Shown: positions 8,126 through 17,470, counted from the first letter of the stretch. The stretch: 64,000 bases of DNA from Streptomyces sp. WMMB 322 (GCF_900090145.1 NZ_FMHI01000019.1:92056-156055), one strand, 5' to 3'. Made by a program: numbers and translations. The notes: generated from the sequence alone by a model not told the origin.

Positions 8126-9109
8126 TTGCTCAAGTCGGCCCGTAGACAGGGCAGCAAGAGGGAGAAGGACCCCGAGGGGCGGATGCCCCTCGCGGAGCAT
8201 TTGCGGGAGCTGCGCAACCGGCTGATGAAGGCGGTGCTGGCGATCCTCGCCGTCACCGTCGTCGCGATGATCTATTACAAGCCCATCGCCGGTTTCCTGA
8301 CCGATCCGGTGCGCGAGTCCGTGGGCTGCACGGAGGGCTTCGGCCGTGCTGCCGAGAACGGCGAGACGTGTGCCGAGATCACCATCAACGGTCTGATTGC
8401 CCCCTTCACGATCATGCTCAAGGTCGCGCTGACCGTCGGTGTGGTCGCGGCCTCCCCGGTCTGGCTGCACCAGCTGTGGGCCTTCCTCGCCCCCGGTCTG
8501 CACAGGCACGAGAAGAGGTACGCCCGCGCGTTCGTCGGCGCCGGTGCCCCGCTCTTCCTCGGCGGTGCCTATCTCGCGTACCTGGTCCTGCCCAAGGCCG
8601 CCGCGACGCTCCTCGACTTCAGCCCCGACGGAACGGGCAACCTGATCCCGCTGGACGACTTCCTCGACATCGTCACCCGGCTCGTGATCGTCTTCGGCCT
8701 CGCCTTCGAACTCCCGCTGCTGCTGGTGATGCTCAACCTCACCGGCATCCTCAGCGGACGCCGGCTGCTGGGCTGGTGGCGGGCGATGGTCCTGTGCATC
8801 ACGGTCTTCTCCGCCGTCGCGACGCCCACGGGCGATCCGCTCACCATGGCGGCGCTGGCGGCGCCCATCGTGCTGCTCTACTTCGGGGCCGTGGGGATCT
8901 GTCTCCTCAACGACCGCCGCCGCGGGCGCAACGATCCCTACGCGGGACTGGACGACGACGAGGCGGCCCGGATCGACGCCCCCGACGCCATCGAGGAGGG
9001 CGAGAGCGTCCCCGCGCCGCGCGCGCTTCCGGAGTCCGAGACCGGCAGCGGCCCGGGCGCGAACGGAAGCGGTCCGCAGGGACGGGACGGTTACGACGAC
9101 GCGACCTGA
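8126..9109 (+). CDS. tatC: Sec-independent translocase subunit TatC
   Basis: A 327-residue, six-helix membrane protein that binds twin-arginine signal peptides. The conserved N-terminal motif EHLRELRNRL follows a basic start. The P-loop-side motif FLAPGLHRHEKRYARAF and the helix FELPLLLVML are present. A long hydrophilic tail rich in Asp, Glu and Gly (after about residue 270) is longer than in E. coli and typical of Streptomyces. The start is TTG 8126, supported by ACGAGG at 8112-8117. No better start keeps the N-terminal motif. The Tat-type GHL10 protein at 42923 is a likely client within the window. Confidence 0.95.
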   Translation: MLKSARRQGSKREKDPEGRMPLAEHLRELRNRLMKAVLAILAVTVVAMIYYKPIAGFLTDPVRESVGCTEGFGRAAENGETCAEITINGLIAPFTIMLKVALTVGVVAASPVWLHQLWAFLAPGLHRHEKRYARAFVGAGAPLFLGGAYLAYLVLPKAAATLLDFSPDGTGNLIPLDDFLDIVTRLVIVFGLAFELPLLLVMLNLTGILSGRRLLGWWRAMVLCITVFSAVATPTGDPLTMAALAAPIVLLYFGAVGICLLNDRRRGRNDPYAGLDDDEAARIDAPDAIEEGESVPAPRALPESETGSGPGANGSGPQGRDGYDDAT

Positions 9110-9126
9110 GCGGGTATGGTCCGCGC

Positions 9127-10020
9127 GTGACCAGCGAGATCACCCTTTTCGTCAACCCCACCGCGGGGCGCGGCCGTGGCGCAGGCGCCGCACAGCCCGC
9201 CGCTGACGCCCTGCGCCGGGCCGGATTCGCCGTACGCACCGTCGTCGGCAACGACGCCGACGACGCACTCGCGAGAGCGCGCGATGCGGTACAGGCGGGC
9301 ACCGGAGCTCTGATAGCTGTCGGCGGCGACGGCATGTCCTCCCTGGCGCTCCAGGCGGTCGCCGGTACGGACACCCCGCTCGGCGTCGTCGCCGTGGGCA
9401 CGGGCAACGACTTCGCGCGCGCCAACGGCCTGCCGGTGCGGGAGCCCGCCAAGGCCGGGCGTCTCGCCGCCGAGGCTCTCAAGGCCGGGCACGAACGCCG
9501 CATCGACCTGGGCAGAGCCGGTGAGCGCTGGTTCGGATCGGTGCTTGCCTCGGGTTTCGATTCGCGCGTCAACGACCGCGGCAACCGGATGCGGTGGCCC
9601 GCGGGAAAGATCAAGTACGACCTGGCGATCGTCGCCGAACTTGCCGCCTTCAAGCCCGTCCCGTACCGGATCACGCTCGACGACGGCGAGCCGTCGGAGA
9701 TCGCGGCCACACTCGTTGCGGTGGGAAACGGCCCCTCGTACGGGGGCGGCATGCGCATCTGCCACGGTGCGGAGATGGACGACGGACTCCTCGACGTCAC
9801 GGTCGTGGGGGAGTGCAGCCGCGCGACGCTGCTGCGCGTCTTCCCCCGCGTCTACAAGGGCACCCACCTGTCGCATCCCGCCGTCACGACGTACCGCGCC
9901 CGGAGCGTGCGGCTGGAGGCCCCGGATGTGACGGGGTACGCGGACGGCGAACCGCTCGGCCCGCTGCCGCTGACGGCGAGGGTGGTCCCGGGAGCGGTCC
10001 GGCTGCTCGTGGGGGAGTAA
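9127..10020 (+). CDS. Diacylglycerol kinase family lipid kinase
   Basis: A 297-residue soluble lipid kinase of the DAGK/YegS family, which transfers phosphate from ATP to diacylglycerol or a related lipid. Diagnostic motifs are FVNPTAGRGRG at the N terminus, the nucleotide loop AVGGDGM, and VGTGNDFARANGLP. The C-terminal beta-sandwich includes VGNGPSYGGGMRICHGA and DGEPLGPLP. The GTG at 9127 lies 6 nt after TATGGT (9115-9120) and has no ribosome site, so a leaderless start is likely even though tatC ends only 17 bp upstream. Confidence 0.9.
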   Translation: MTSEITLFVNPTAGRGRGAGAAQPAADALRRAGFAVRTVVGNDADDALARARDAVQAGTGALIAVGGDGMSSLALQAVAGTDTPLGVVAVGTGNDFARANGLPVREPAKAGRLAAEALKAGHERRIDLGRAGERWFGSVLASGFDSRVNDRGNRMRWPAGKIKYDLAIVAELAAFKPVPYRITLDDGEPSEIAATLVAVGNGPSYGGGMRICHGAEMDDGLLDVTVVGECSRATLLRVFPRVYKGTHLSHPAVTTYRARSVRLEAPDVTGYADGEPLGPLPLTARVVPGAVRLLVGE

Positions 10021-10049
10021 TGATCGTGAGCGGTGTCGGGGGTGGCCGG

Positions 10050-10055
10050 TAGGCT
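10050..10055 (+). promoter_or_regulatory. -10 hexamer before the helicase gene
   Basis: TAGGCT ends 10 nt before ATG 10066. No Shine-Dalgarno lies between, so the mRNA would be leaderless or have a leader of only a few nucleotides. Confidence 0.4.
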
Positions 10056-10065
10056 CGTAGTCACG

Positions 10066-12873
10066 ATGACCGAGGACCTGTCCCCCGCAGAGCGGTATGC
10101 ACTGGCGCGGCTGCGCGCCGCCGAGCAGGCCACCGCTCTCGCCCCGTTCCGTGACCTGTACGACTTCGATCTCGACGAGTTCCAGATCGAGGCGTGCCGA
10201 GCCCTCGAAGCCGGAAAGGGAGTGCTGGTCGCGGCGCCGACCGGCTCCGGCAAGACGATCGTCGGCGAGTTCGCCGTGCATCTCGCCCTCACGCAGGGCC
10301 GCAAGTGCTTCTACACGACGCCGATCAAGGCCCTGTCCAACCAGAAGTACAACGACCTGGCCAAACGGCACGGTGCGGACCGTGTGGGCCTGCTGACCGG
10401 GGACAACAGCGTCAACGCCGACGCCCCCGTCATCGTCATGACGACCGAGGTCCTGCGGAACATGCTCTACGCGGGATCGCAGGCGCTCTCCGGGCTCGGA
10501 TACGTGGTCATGGACGAGGTGCACTACCTCTCCGACCGGTTCCGTGGCGCGGTCTGGGAAGAGGTGATCATCCACCTGCCCGAGTCGGTCACCCTTGTCT
10601 CGCTCTCGGCCACGGTCTCCAACGCCGAGGAGTTCGGGGACTGGCTCGACACGGTCCGCGGCCACACCGAGGTGATCGTCTCCGAGCACCGCCCGGTGCC
10701 TCTTTGGCAGCATGTGCTGGCCGGCCGGCGCATGTACGACCTGTTCGAGGAGAAGGGCGACAAGCGCGAGGTCAACCCGGACCTGGTGCGCATGGCCCGC
10801 ATGGAGAACAGCCGCCTGTCCGGCCCCCGGGACCGCCGCCGCGGCAGCCCGCGCCGGGAAGCGGACCGCGAACGGGAGCGGCGGCAGCGCTCCCGCGTCT
10901 GGACGCCGGGCCGCCCCGAGGTCATCGACAGGCTCGACTCGGAGGGGCTGCTGCCCGCCATCACCTTCATCTTCAGCCGCGCGGGCTGCGAGGCCGCTGT
11001 GCAGCAGTGCCTCTACGCGGGGCTGCGGCTCAACGACAGCGCCGCGCGGGCGCGGGTCCGCGAGATCGTGGAGGAGCGCACGGCCGACATCCCCGACACC
11101 GACCTTCACGTCCTGGGGTACTTCGAGTGGCTCGAGGGTCTGGAGAGGGGCATCGCCGCGCACCACGCGGGCATGCTCCCCACCTTCAAGGAGGTCGTCG
11201 AGGAACTGTTCGTGCGGGGCCTGGTCAAGGCCGTCTTCGCGACGGAGACCCTCGCCCTCGGGATCAACATGCCGGCGCGGTCGGTGGTGCTGGAGAAGCT
11301 CGTCAAGTGGAACGGAGAGCAGCACGCCGACATCACACCCGGCGAGTTCACGCAGCTGACGGGCAGGGCCGGGCGCCGCGGCATCGACATCGAGGGCCAC
11401 GCGGTGGTGCTGTGGCAGCGCGGCATGGACCCGGCCGCGCTGGCCGGCCTGGCCGGCACCCGTACGTATCCGCTGCGCTCCTCCTTCAAGCCCTCGTACA
11501 ACATGGCGGTCAATCTCGTCGGGCAGTTCGGGCGGCACACCTCGCGTGAGCTGCTGGAGACGTCCTTCGCCCAATTCCAGGCCGACCGCTCCGTGGTGGG
11601 CATCTCCCGGCAGGTCCAGCGCAACGAGGAGGGCCTGGAGGGCTACCGGGAGTCCATGACGTGCCACCTCGGCGACTTCGAGGAGTACTCGCGGCTGCGC
11701 CGGCGCCTGAAGGACCGTGAGACGGAACTCGCCAAGCAGGGCGCGGTGCAGCGCAGGGCACAGGCTGCCGCGGCGCTGGAGAAGCTGAAGCCCGGTGACG
11801 TCATCCATGTGCCGACGGGCAAGTTCGCGGGGCTGGCGCTCGTTCTCGACCCGGGGACGGGCGCGGGGGGCCGGGGCCCGGCCGAGCGCCGGGGCTGGCA
11901 CCAAGACGGGCCGCGTCCGCTCGTACTGACGGCGCAGCGGCAGGTGAAGCGGCTGGGCTCCATCGACTTTCCCGTGCCCGTGGAGCCGCTGGAGCGGATG
12001 CGCATCCCGAGGTCGTTCAACGCCCGCAGCCCCGAGTCGCGCCGCGATCTGGCCTCCGCGCTGCGTACGAAGGCCGGGCACCACGCGTCCCCGCGGCACC
12101 GCAAGCAGCGCGCGGCCGCCGCCGACGACGAAGAGATCGCACAGCTGCGCACCGAGATCCGCCGCCACCCGTGCCACGGCTGCGACGAGCGCGAGAACCA
12201 TGCCCGCTGGGCCGAGCGGTACCACCGTCTCAAGCGGGACACGCGGCAGCTGGAGCGCAAGATCGAGGGCCGTACCAACACCATCGCCCGCACTTTCGAC
12301 CGTGTCTCCGCGCTGCTGACGGAACTGGGTTATCTCCGCGGTGACGAGGTGACGCAGGACGGGCGGCGCCTGGCGCGGCTCTACGGCGAGCTGGACCTGC
12401 TGGCGAGCGAATGTCTCCGTGACGGCGTGTGGGAGGGCCTGCCGCCTTCCGAACTGGCCGCCTGCGTCTCGGCGTTGGTGTACGAGTCGCGTGCTGCCGA
12501 CGATGCGCTGCCACCGAAGCTGCCGGGCGGCGGGGCCCGTGGAGCGCTCCAGGAGATGGTGCGCATCTGGGGCCGCCTGGACGCCCTTGAGGAGGAGCAC
12601 CGCATCAACCAGACCGAGGGCGTCGGCCAGCGCGAGCCGGACCTCGGCTTCGCGTGGGCCGCCTTCCGGTGGGCCGAGGGCGACAGCCTGGACTCGGTGC
12701 TCCGCGACGCCGACATGCCGGCCGGTGACTTCGTGCGCTGGTGCAAGCAGTGCATCGACGTGCTGGGGCAGATCGCGGTCGCGGCGCCCGAAGGCGGCGA
12801 TGTGGCGAAGAACGCGCACAGGGCGCTGGAGTCGATGCGGCGCGGGGTCGTCGCGTACACAAGCGTGGGCTGA
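10066..12873 (+). CDS. DEVH-box RNA helicase, HelY/Ski2-Mtr4 type
   Basis: A 935-residue superfamily 2 helicase. Motifs in order: Q-type FQIEACRALEAG, Walker A APTGSGKT (about 57-64), DEVH in VMDEVHYLSD (about 150), SATVSN (about 180), IAAHHAGMLP, TETLALGINMPAR, and motif VI LTGRAGRRGID (about 434). A long C-terminal region includes the DSHCT domain (DGVWEGLPPSELAACVSALV). A Cys pair in RHPCHGCDERE may bind metal. The family unwinds structured RNA, and the actinobacterial HelY proteins are presumed to act in RNA turnover. ATG 10066 is preferred to an upstream GTG, because it starts the conserved SPAERYALARLRA segment. Confidence 0.93.
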   Translation: MTEDLSPAERYALARLRAAEQATALAPFRDLYDFDLDEFQIEACRALEAGKGVLVAAPTGSGKTIVGEFAVHLALTQGRKCFYTTPIKALSNQKYNDLAKRHGADRVGLLTGDNSVNADAPVIVMTTEVLRNMLYAGSQALSGLGYVVMDEVHYLSDRFRGAVWEEVIIHLPESVTLVSLSATVSNAEEFGDWLDTVRGHTEVIVSEHRPVPLWQHVLAGRRMYDLFEEKGDKREVNPDLVRMARMENSRLSGPRDRRRGSPRREADRERERRQRSRVWTPGRPEVIDRLDSEGLLPAITFIFSRAGCEAAVQQCLYAGLRLNDSAARARVREIVEERTADIPDTDLHVLGYFEWLEGLERGIAAHHAGMLPTFKEVVEELFVRGLVKAVFATETLALGINMPARSVVLEKLVKWNGEQHADITPGEFTQLTGRAGRRGIDIEGHAVVLWQRGMDPAALAGLAGTRTYPLRSSFKPSYNMAVNLVGQFGRHTSRELLETSFAQFQADRSVVGISRQVQRNEEGLEGYRESMTCHLGDFEEYSRLRRRLKDRETELAKQGAVQRRAQAAAALEKLKPGDVIHVPTGKFAGLALVLDPGTGAGGRGPAERRGWHQDGPRPLVLTAQRQVKRLGSIDFPVPVEPLERMRIPRSFNARSPESRRDLASALRTKAGHHASPRHRKQRAAAADDEEIAQLRTEIRRHPCHGCDERENHARWAERYHRLKRDTRQLERKIEGRTNTIARTFDRVSALLTELGYLRGDEVTQDGRRLARLYGELDLLASECLRDGVWEGLPPSELAACVSALVYESRAADDALPPKLPGGGARGALQEMVRIWGRLDALEEEHRINQTEGVGQREPDLGFAWAAFRWAEGDSLDSVLRDADMPAGDFVRWCKQCIDVLGQIAVAAPEGGDVAKNAHRALESMRRGVVAYTSVG

Positions 12874-13024
12874 CGGCCGGAGCCGCGTTGCGGGGCCGGC
12901 AGCGCTCCCGGCCCGTAACGCACCGGCTTCACCGCTCAACGCCCGTTCCTGCACGGCGTGTTGGCTTCGGCGCCGCGTGGGCATGTACAGCGCGCCGACG
13001 TATCCATGCCCGCGGGAGGCCGAT

Positions 13025-14245
13025 GTGCGCACCACGTCCGGATCCGCTGCCAGAACCCGTCCCGGCTCCGTCTCACCCCCCGGCGCGAAGGCCCGGCGAT
13101 GGATGGCGTCCGCCGCCGCCCTCGCAGCGTCCGTCGCCCTGTCGTCGGCGGCGCCCGCCCCTGCGCCCGCCGAGGTGCGGTCCGCGGCGGACGGGCTGCG
13201 TGTCACCCAGATCCAGGCGATGGCGACCCACAACAGCTACCACCGAGAAGCGCCGTTCGCCGAGCAGCAGTTGATGGCGAAGCACGACCCGAACTTCCGT
13301 ACGCTCCTCTACAGCCACGCGTCGCTGCCCGTGCAGTTCTCCCGCCAGCAGGCGCGCGGCATCGAACTGGACGTCTTCCCCGACCCGGACGGTGGTCTGT
13401 ACGCGGATCCGCTGATTCGCACGGGCGCCGGTCTGCCGCCGCAGGACGATCCGGATCTGCGCGAGCCGGGCTTCAAGGTGCTGCACTGGGCCGACTTCGA
13501 CTACCGCAGCAGCTGCGTCACGCTCAAGCGCTGCCTGACGCAGGTGAAGACGTGGTCCGAGCGGCACCCCGGCCATGCGCCGCTCCCCGTCCTCCTCGAA
13601 CTGAAGGAGACGGACCCGGACATGGAGGCCCGCGGCGGCGCGAAGAGCCCGCCCTGGGACACCGCGATGCTGGACGCCCTGGACGCGGAGATCCGGACCG
13701 TCTTCCCCGACGAGGCGACCGTCACGGCCGACGACATCCGCCGGCCCGGCGAGACGCTGGGGGAGTCCGTACGCAAGCACGGCTGGCCGCGGCTGTCCGC
13801 CGCCCGCGGCAAGGCGATGTTCCTGATGGACAACGACGACCAGGAGCTCCAGGACGCCTACCGGGCGGGCGGCAGGGAGAGCCTCCAGGGCCGGGTGCTC
13901 TTCACCGATTCCGCACCGGGCCGCGCGGACGCCGCGTTCATGAAGGTCAACGACCCGACCGGGGCCAACAGGACCGTCATCCGGAACCTGGTGAAGCAGG
14001 GATACTTCGTTCGGACCCGCTCCGACGTGCCCCTCGACCAGGCGTCGAGCGGCGATGCGGGAATGCTCCGCGACGCTCTCGCCTCCGGAGCGCAGATGGT
14101 CTCGACGGACTTCCCCGCCCCGGGGCTCGCGGCCCGCTACGGATCCGACTACGTGGCCGAACTCCCGCGCGGCAGCGGCCCGGTGAGGTGCAACCCGGTC
14201 ACCGCGCCGGGACCGGAGTGCCCGCGCGGTCCGTTGGAGCGCTGA
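13025..14245 (+). CDS. Secreted calcium-dependent phosphoinositide phospholipase C-like protein
   Basis: A 406-residue exported protein of the PI-PLC-C1 (TIM-barrel phosphodiesterase) group. GTG 13025 follows GGGAGG by 5 nt and gives an N-terminal basic segment, an Ala-rich hydrophobic core (MASAAALAASVALSSAA) and an AxA-type cleavage region. Early barrel motifs are MATHNSYH, with the first catalytic histidine, and RGIELDVFPD. Later ones are KVLHWADFDYRSSC, LLELKETD, FLMDNDDQE and a final MVSTDFPAP. It probably hydrolyses phosphodiester bonds of inositol or glycerophospholipids outside the cell. A bidirectional terminator follows. Confidence 0.85.
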   Translation: MRTTSGSAARTRPGSVSPPGAKARRWMASAAALAASVALSSAAPAPAPAEVRSAADGLRVTQIQAMATHNSYHREAPFAEQQLMAKHDPNFRTLLYSHASLPVQFSRQQARGIELDVFPDPDGGLYADPLIRTGAGLPPQDDPDLREPGFKVLHWADFDYRSSCVTLKRCLTQVKTWSERHPGHAPLPVLLELKETDPDMEARGGAKSPPWDTAMLDALDAEIRTVFPDEATVTADDIRRPGETLGESVRKHGWPRLSAARGKAMFLMDNDDQELQDAYRAGGRESLQGRVLFTDSAPGRADAAFMKVNDPTGANRTVIRNLVKQGYFVRTRSDVPLDQASSGDAGMLRDALASGAQMVSTDFPAPGLAARYGSDYVAELPRGSGPVRCNPVTAPGPECPRGPLER

Positions 14246-14352
14246 CGTCTCGCTGTCCGGCAAATTCGGGGGCGACGGTGCAGCGGGGGAGCCGGGTGTG
14301 CGTACCGCTCCGAGCGGCCGTCCGCGAGGGACCGCGTCCCGCGTCCCGTACC

Positions 14353-14388
14353 TTCACCTGCGGCCCGAGTGCCGGGGCCGCAGGTGAA
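14353..14388. terminator. Bidirectional hairpin between convergent genes
   Basis: A perfect 14-bp stem (14353-14366 with 14375-14388) with an 8-nt loop, followed by a pyrimidine run on the plus strand. It lies between the stops of the PI-PLC gene (+) and the SIP gene (-) and can serve both. Confidence 0.75.
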
Positions 14389-14433
14389 CCTCTTCTCTGC
14401 GGCCCCCGGCGCGGAGGGAGGCGGTCGCCCGGG

Positions 14434-15288
14434 TCAGGGCCGCAGGCCGGTGGCGGCCTCCTGCTCGGCCTCGACCTGCGCCTTCCAGTCCTTCTTCGAC
14501 GCCTGCCAGCCGTCCTCGTCGTGGCCGAGCCGCCAGTAGCCGGAGACGGACAACTGCTCGCGTTCCAGGCCGCGTTCGAGACGCAGATGACGGCGGAGAT
14601 CCTTCACGAAGCCGGCCTCGCCGTGCACGAACGCCTGCGGCGTCCCCGGCGGGAACTCCAGTGCCTTCACGGCCTCGACGAGTTTCACGCCGACCCGTGC
14701 CGGCCCGCGGTGCAGCCATGTCACGCCGGCTGTGTCCGGCACGCTCAGCTTCTGCTCCTCCTGGGGACCCTCGACCTCGATCAGCGCCCGCACGGTGGCT
14801 TCGGCGGGCATGCTCTCGAGCGCCGCGGCGATGGCGGGCAGGGCGCTCTCGTCGCCGGCGAGCAGATGCCAGTCGGCCTGCGGGGAGGGGGCGTAGGCGC
14901 CGCCCGGACCGAGGAAGCGGATCTCGTCGCCCGGCCGGGCGGCGCGCGCCCACGGCCCGGCCAGGCCCTCGTCACCGTGCACGACGAAGTCGAGCGTCAG
15001 CTCCCGCGCCGAGGGTGTCCAGGAGCGCACCGTGTAGGTACGGGTTACGGGCCACTGGTCGCGCGGGAAGTCCGCGCGCACGGCGGCGATGTCGAACGGC
15101 TCGGGGTACTGCACGCCGGGGACGGGGAAGAGCAGCTTGACGTAGTGATCGGTGTACTCGCCGGCCTCGAATCCGGCCAGACCGGGACCGCCGAGCACGA
15201 CGCGCACCATGTGGGGGGTCAGCTGCTCGGTTCGGACCACGTGCGCGTGGTGGACCTGGTTCTTGGTGCGGGCCGTGCGGTCTGCCAC
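14434..15288 (-). CDS. Siderophore-interacting protein (FAD-dependent ferric-siderophore reductase)
   Basis: A 284-residue SIP/ViuB-family flavoprotein that releases iron from ferric siderophores using NAD(P)H. The FAD-binding barrel has the family motif RTYTVRSW with the preceding DHYVKLLFP. Then come FVVHGDEGLAGPWA, the linker PGDEIRFLGPGGAY, the NAD-domain LLAGDESALPAIAAAL, and the C-terminal SGYWRLGHDEDGW. GTG 15288 has GGAG a few bases upstream. A possible iron box overlaps the promoter region about 45 bp upstream, consistent with iron repression. It is convergent with PI-PLC and divides the exonuclease from it. Confidence 0.93.
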   Translation of the reverse strand: MADRTARTKNQVHHAHVVRTEQLTPHMVRVVLGGPGLAGFEAGEYTDHYVKLLFPVPGVQYPEPFDIAAVRADFPRDQWPVTRTYTVRSWTPSARELTLDFVVHGDEGLAGPWARAARPGDEIRFLGPGGAYAPSPQADWHLLAGDESALPAIAAALESMPAEATVRALIEVEGPQEEQKLSVPDTAGVTWLHRGPARVGVKLVEAVKALEFPPGTPQAFVHGEAGFVKDLRRHLRLERGLEREQLSVSGYWRLGHDEDGWQASKKDWKAQVEAEQEAATGLRP

Positions 15289-15332
15289 GTGGGACTCCAG
15301 AAGATGCGCGGAAGCAGTGGGGGACAGGGCAG

Positions 15333-15354
15333 TTAGGGTGGCCTAAGTTGTCAA
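15333..15354 (-). promoter_or_regulatory. Possible DmdR/IdeR iron box and -35 before SIP gene
   Basis: TTAGG at 15333-15337 and CCTAA at 15342-15346 form a short inverted repeat, TTAGG-N4-CCTAA. It shares 11 of the 14 right-hand positions of the actinobacterial iron-box consensus TTAGGTTAGGCTAACCTAA, while the left end is not conserved. On the minus strand a TTGACA (complement of 15349-15354) abuts it. The gene function (iron release) makes iron regulation plausible. The site is imperfect. Confidence 0.45.
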
Positions 15355-15440
15355 CGTACCACTCCGGCCCGCGCGCGGCACCGCTCGGCCCGCTCACCAG
15401 GGCCTTCAAGACTCCTGCGCCCGCACCGCCCCTGCCGCGG

Positions 15441-16382
15441 TCAGCCTTCCCGTTCCGCCAGCACGTTCAGCAGCCGCTCCAGGGAGCCGCCGAGACCCCA
15501 CCGCTCGGCAAGGGCGTCGAGGGCCTGCGGGGCGCGCGGGCGGGTGGGCACGGAGGCGTCGAACTCCGGCAGGGCCACATCGCCCGCGACCCGGACCACC
15601 TTCGGTGCCACCGCGAGATACGGACGGGCTTCGGACAGACGCTTGCGCTGCGCCGGTGTGATCGCCGACCCCGGGTCCTCTGCGGCGGCGATGATTCCGG
15701 CCAGGTCTCCGTAGCGCTCCAGCAGCTTCGCGGCGGTCTTCTCGCCGATGCCCTGCACTCCGGGGAGCCCGTCGCTCGGGTCGCCGCGTAGCGTGGCCAG
15801 GTCGGCGTAGCCGGAGCCGTCCACGCCGTACTTGGAGCGCAGGGCGGAGCCGTCGTAGACGTCGAGCGTGCCCACGCCCTTGACCGGATACAGCACCCGT
15901 ACACCCCGGTCGTCGTCGATCAGCTGGAACAGGTCACGGTCGCCGGTGACGATGTCGACGGGCGAGCCGGCGCGGGCCGTGAGGGTGCCGATGATGTCGT
16001 CCGCCTCGAATCCGGCCGCGCCGACGCGGGCGATGCCGACCGCGTCGAGCACCTCGTCGATGACCGGTACCTGCGGGCTGAGCGTGTCCGGGATCTCCTC
16101 GGCGTCCGGACCTGCGGCGACCTCTTCGGCGACGCGGTGCGCCTTGTAGGAGGGGATGAGGTCGACGCGCCACTGGGGACGCCAGTCGAAGTCCATGCAG
16201 GCCACCAGCGAGTCCGGATGGCGGTTGCTCACCAGGCGGGCGATGAAGTCGAGCAGTCCGCGCACCGCGTTGACGGGGGTGCCGTCGGGGGCCTTCACCG
16301 AATCCGGCACGCCGAAGTACGCACGGAAGTAGAGGGACGAGGTGTCCAGAAGCATCAGGCGTCGTGCCGTCGTCGTAGTCAC
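15441..16382 (-). CDS. 5'-3' exonuclease (FEN/Pol I N-terminal domain homologue)
   Basis: A 313-residue stand-alone flap/5' nuclease. Metal-site acidic motifs follow the family order: LLDTSSLYFRAYFGVP, CMDFDWRPQWR, GFEADDIIGTL, VTGDRDLFQLI. They are followed by the helix-3-turn-helix GVQGIGEKTAAKLL. The protein resembles the 5' nuclease domain of DNA polymerase I without the polymerase. It probably acts on RNA primers or flaps. GTG 16382 is the last start before the conserved MLLDTSS segment. The 294-bp gap to the divergent metal receptor (16383-16676) shows no gene. A TACTCT hexamer on the plus strand at 16548-16553 is the only promoter-like element noted there. Confidence 0.9.
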   Translation of the reverse strand: MTTTTARRLMLLDTSSLYFRAYFGVPDSVKAPDGTPVNAVRGLLDFIARLVSNRHPDSLVACMDFDWRPQWRVDLIPSYKAHRVAEEVAAGPDAEEIPDTLSPQVPVIDEVLDAVGIARVGAAGFEADDIIGTLTARAGSPVDIVTGDRDLFQLIDDDRGVRVLYPVKGVGTLDVYDGSALRSKYGVDGSGYADLATLRGDPSDGLPGVQGIGEKTAAKLLERYGDLAGIIAAAEDPGSAITPAQRKRLSEARPYLAVAPKVVRVAGDVALPEFDASVPTRPRAPQALDALAERWGLGGSLERLLNVLAEREG

Positions 16383-16664
16383 GCCCCGATGATGCCGTAC
16401 GCCTCCGACAGCGGACGCGGAAGACAACGCAGGGCGGGCACCGGGGCCGTTTCGTACGGGGAGGGCGCTGCGGCCGGGGCGCACCGCCCGCAGATCACGG
16501 CGACGGGTGGCGCAAATTGGCCTGCCTTCATCGGCCGAGCCCGGTCTACTCTCTTCTCCGTACGAGGAACGCGCCTCCGGCCCGTCGGTGAACACCCGGC
16601 GGACGACCACCGGTTGGCGTGGCCGCCGTACGGGGCAGCGGCACCTTGAGCCGCACGGGGGGCG

Positions 16665-16670
16665 TACGGT
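16665..16670 (+). promoter_or_regulatory. -10 hexamer (leaderless) of metal-receptor gene
   Basis: TACGGT ends 6 nt before ATG 16677, and there is no Shine-Dalgarno. Confidence 0.4.
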
Positions 16671-16676
16671 GCCGGT

Positions 16677-17423
16677 ATGGCGCACAGACGTACCGGCACC
16701 GTGCGACGCGTCGTCTCGCTCGTTCCCTCCCTGACCGAGGCGCTGGCGGCGACGGAACCCGGAATCCTTGTAGGCGCCACCGACTGGTGCAGCCACCCGT
16801 CCGGGCTGGACGTGGCCCGCGTCCGCGGTACCAAGAACCCGGACGTGGAGCGGATCGTCTCCCTCGCGCCCGACCTCGTCGTCGCCAACGAGGAGGAGAA
16901 CCGTGAGGCCGACCTCGCCGCGCTGCGCGCCGCGGGTCTGGACGTCCTCGTCACCGAAGTGCGCACGCTGCCGCAGGCGTTCGCCGAACTGGACCGGGTA
17001 CTGACCGGAGGCTGCGGACTCGCGCGCCCCGGCTGGCTGGACGAGGCGGAGACCGCCTGGCGCGGGGTGCGCGCGGAGTTCGACGCGCGCGCCGTCGTGC
17101 CGGTGTGGCGCAGGCCGTGGATGGTGCTCGGCCGCGACACCTTCGCGGGTGCGCTGCTGACTCATCTCGGGGTGCACAACGTCTACGGGCAGCACGGCGA
17201 GCGCTACCCACGCGTGCCGATCGGCGAGCTGAACGAGCCCGGCCGCGCGGATCTGGTCGTACTGCCGGACGAGCCCTATCGCTTCACCGCGCAGGACGGC
17301 CCGGAGGCGTTTCCAGGACTGCCCGCCGCGCTCGTCGGCGGGCGGTTCCTGACCTGGTACGGCCCCTCGCTCACCGAAGCACCTGCCGCACTGGCGGGGG
17401 CACTGCGGACCGCGCTCGGCTGA
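16677..17423 (+). CDS. Helical-backbone metal receptor (BtuF-like, cobalamin/iron chelate binding)
   Basis: A 248-residue class III solute-binding-protein fold. The first half has the family signature RRVVSLVPSLTEALAA, the loop GATDWCSHP, and KNPDVERIVSLAPDLVVANEEENR. The second half has HLGVHNVYGQHGERYPRVP and ADLVVLPDEPYRF. Unlike true BtuF it has no signal peptide or lipobox, so it is either cytoplasmic or exported in an unknown way. No ABC transporter genes adjoin it. Cytoplasmic versions are known among actinobacteria but their role is unclear. The ATG is supported by a TACGGT hexamer 6 nt upstream (leaderless). Confidence 0.8.
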   Translation: MAHRRTGTVRRVVSLVPSLTEALAATEPGILVGATDWCSHPSGLDVARVRGTKNPDVERIVSLAPDLVVANEEENREADLAALRAAGLDVLVTEVRTLPQAFAELDRVLTGGCGLARPGWLDEAETAWRGVRAEFDARAVVPVWRRPWMVLGRDTFAGALLTHLGVHNVYGQHGERYPRVPIGELNEPGRADLVVLPDEPYRFTAQDGPEAFPGLPAALVGGRFLTWYGPSLTEAPAALAGALRTALG

Positions 17424-17470
17424 CGGGCGGCCCGCGCCGGGCGCACCGGCGGGGACGGCACGGGTCGCGT

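Noticed and set aside
9091..13233. A 1380-codon open frame on the minus strand opposite the lipid kinase and helicase genes
   Set aside because: It is the antisense of well-supported genes. Its sequence is His/Arg/Gly/Ala-rich low complexity, as expected from the mirror of Streptomyces codon bias, and it has no motif.
13025..14245. Glycerophosphodiester phosphodiesterase (GDPD) assignment for the secreted protein
   Set aside because: The opening has the HNSYH and GIELDV arrangement of the PI-PLC-like group rather than the HRG motif of GDPD.
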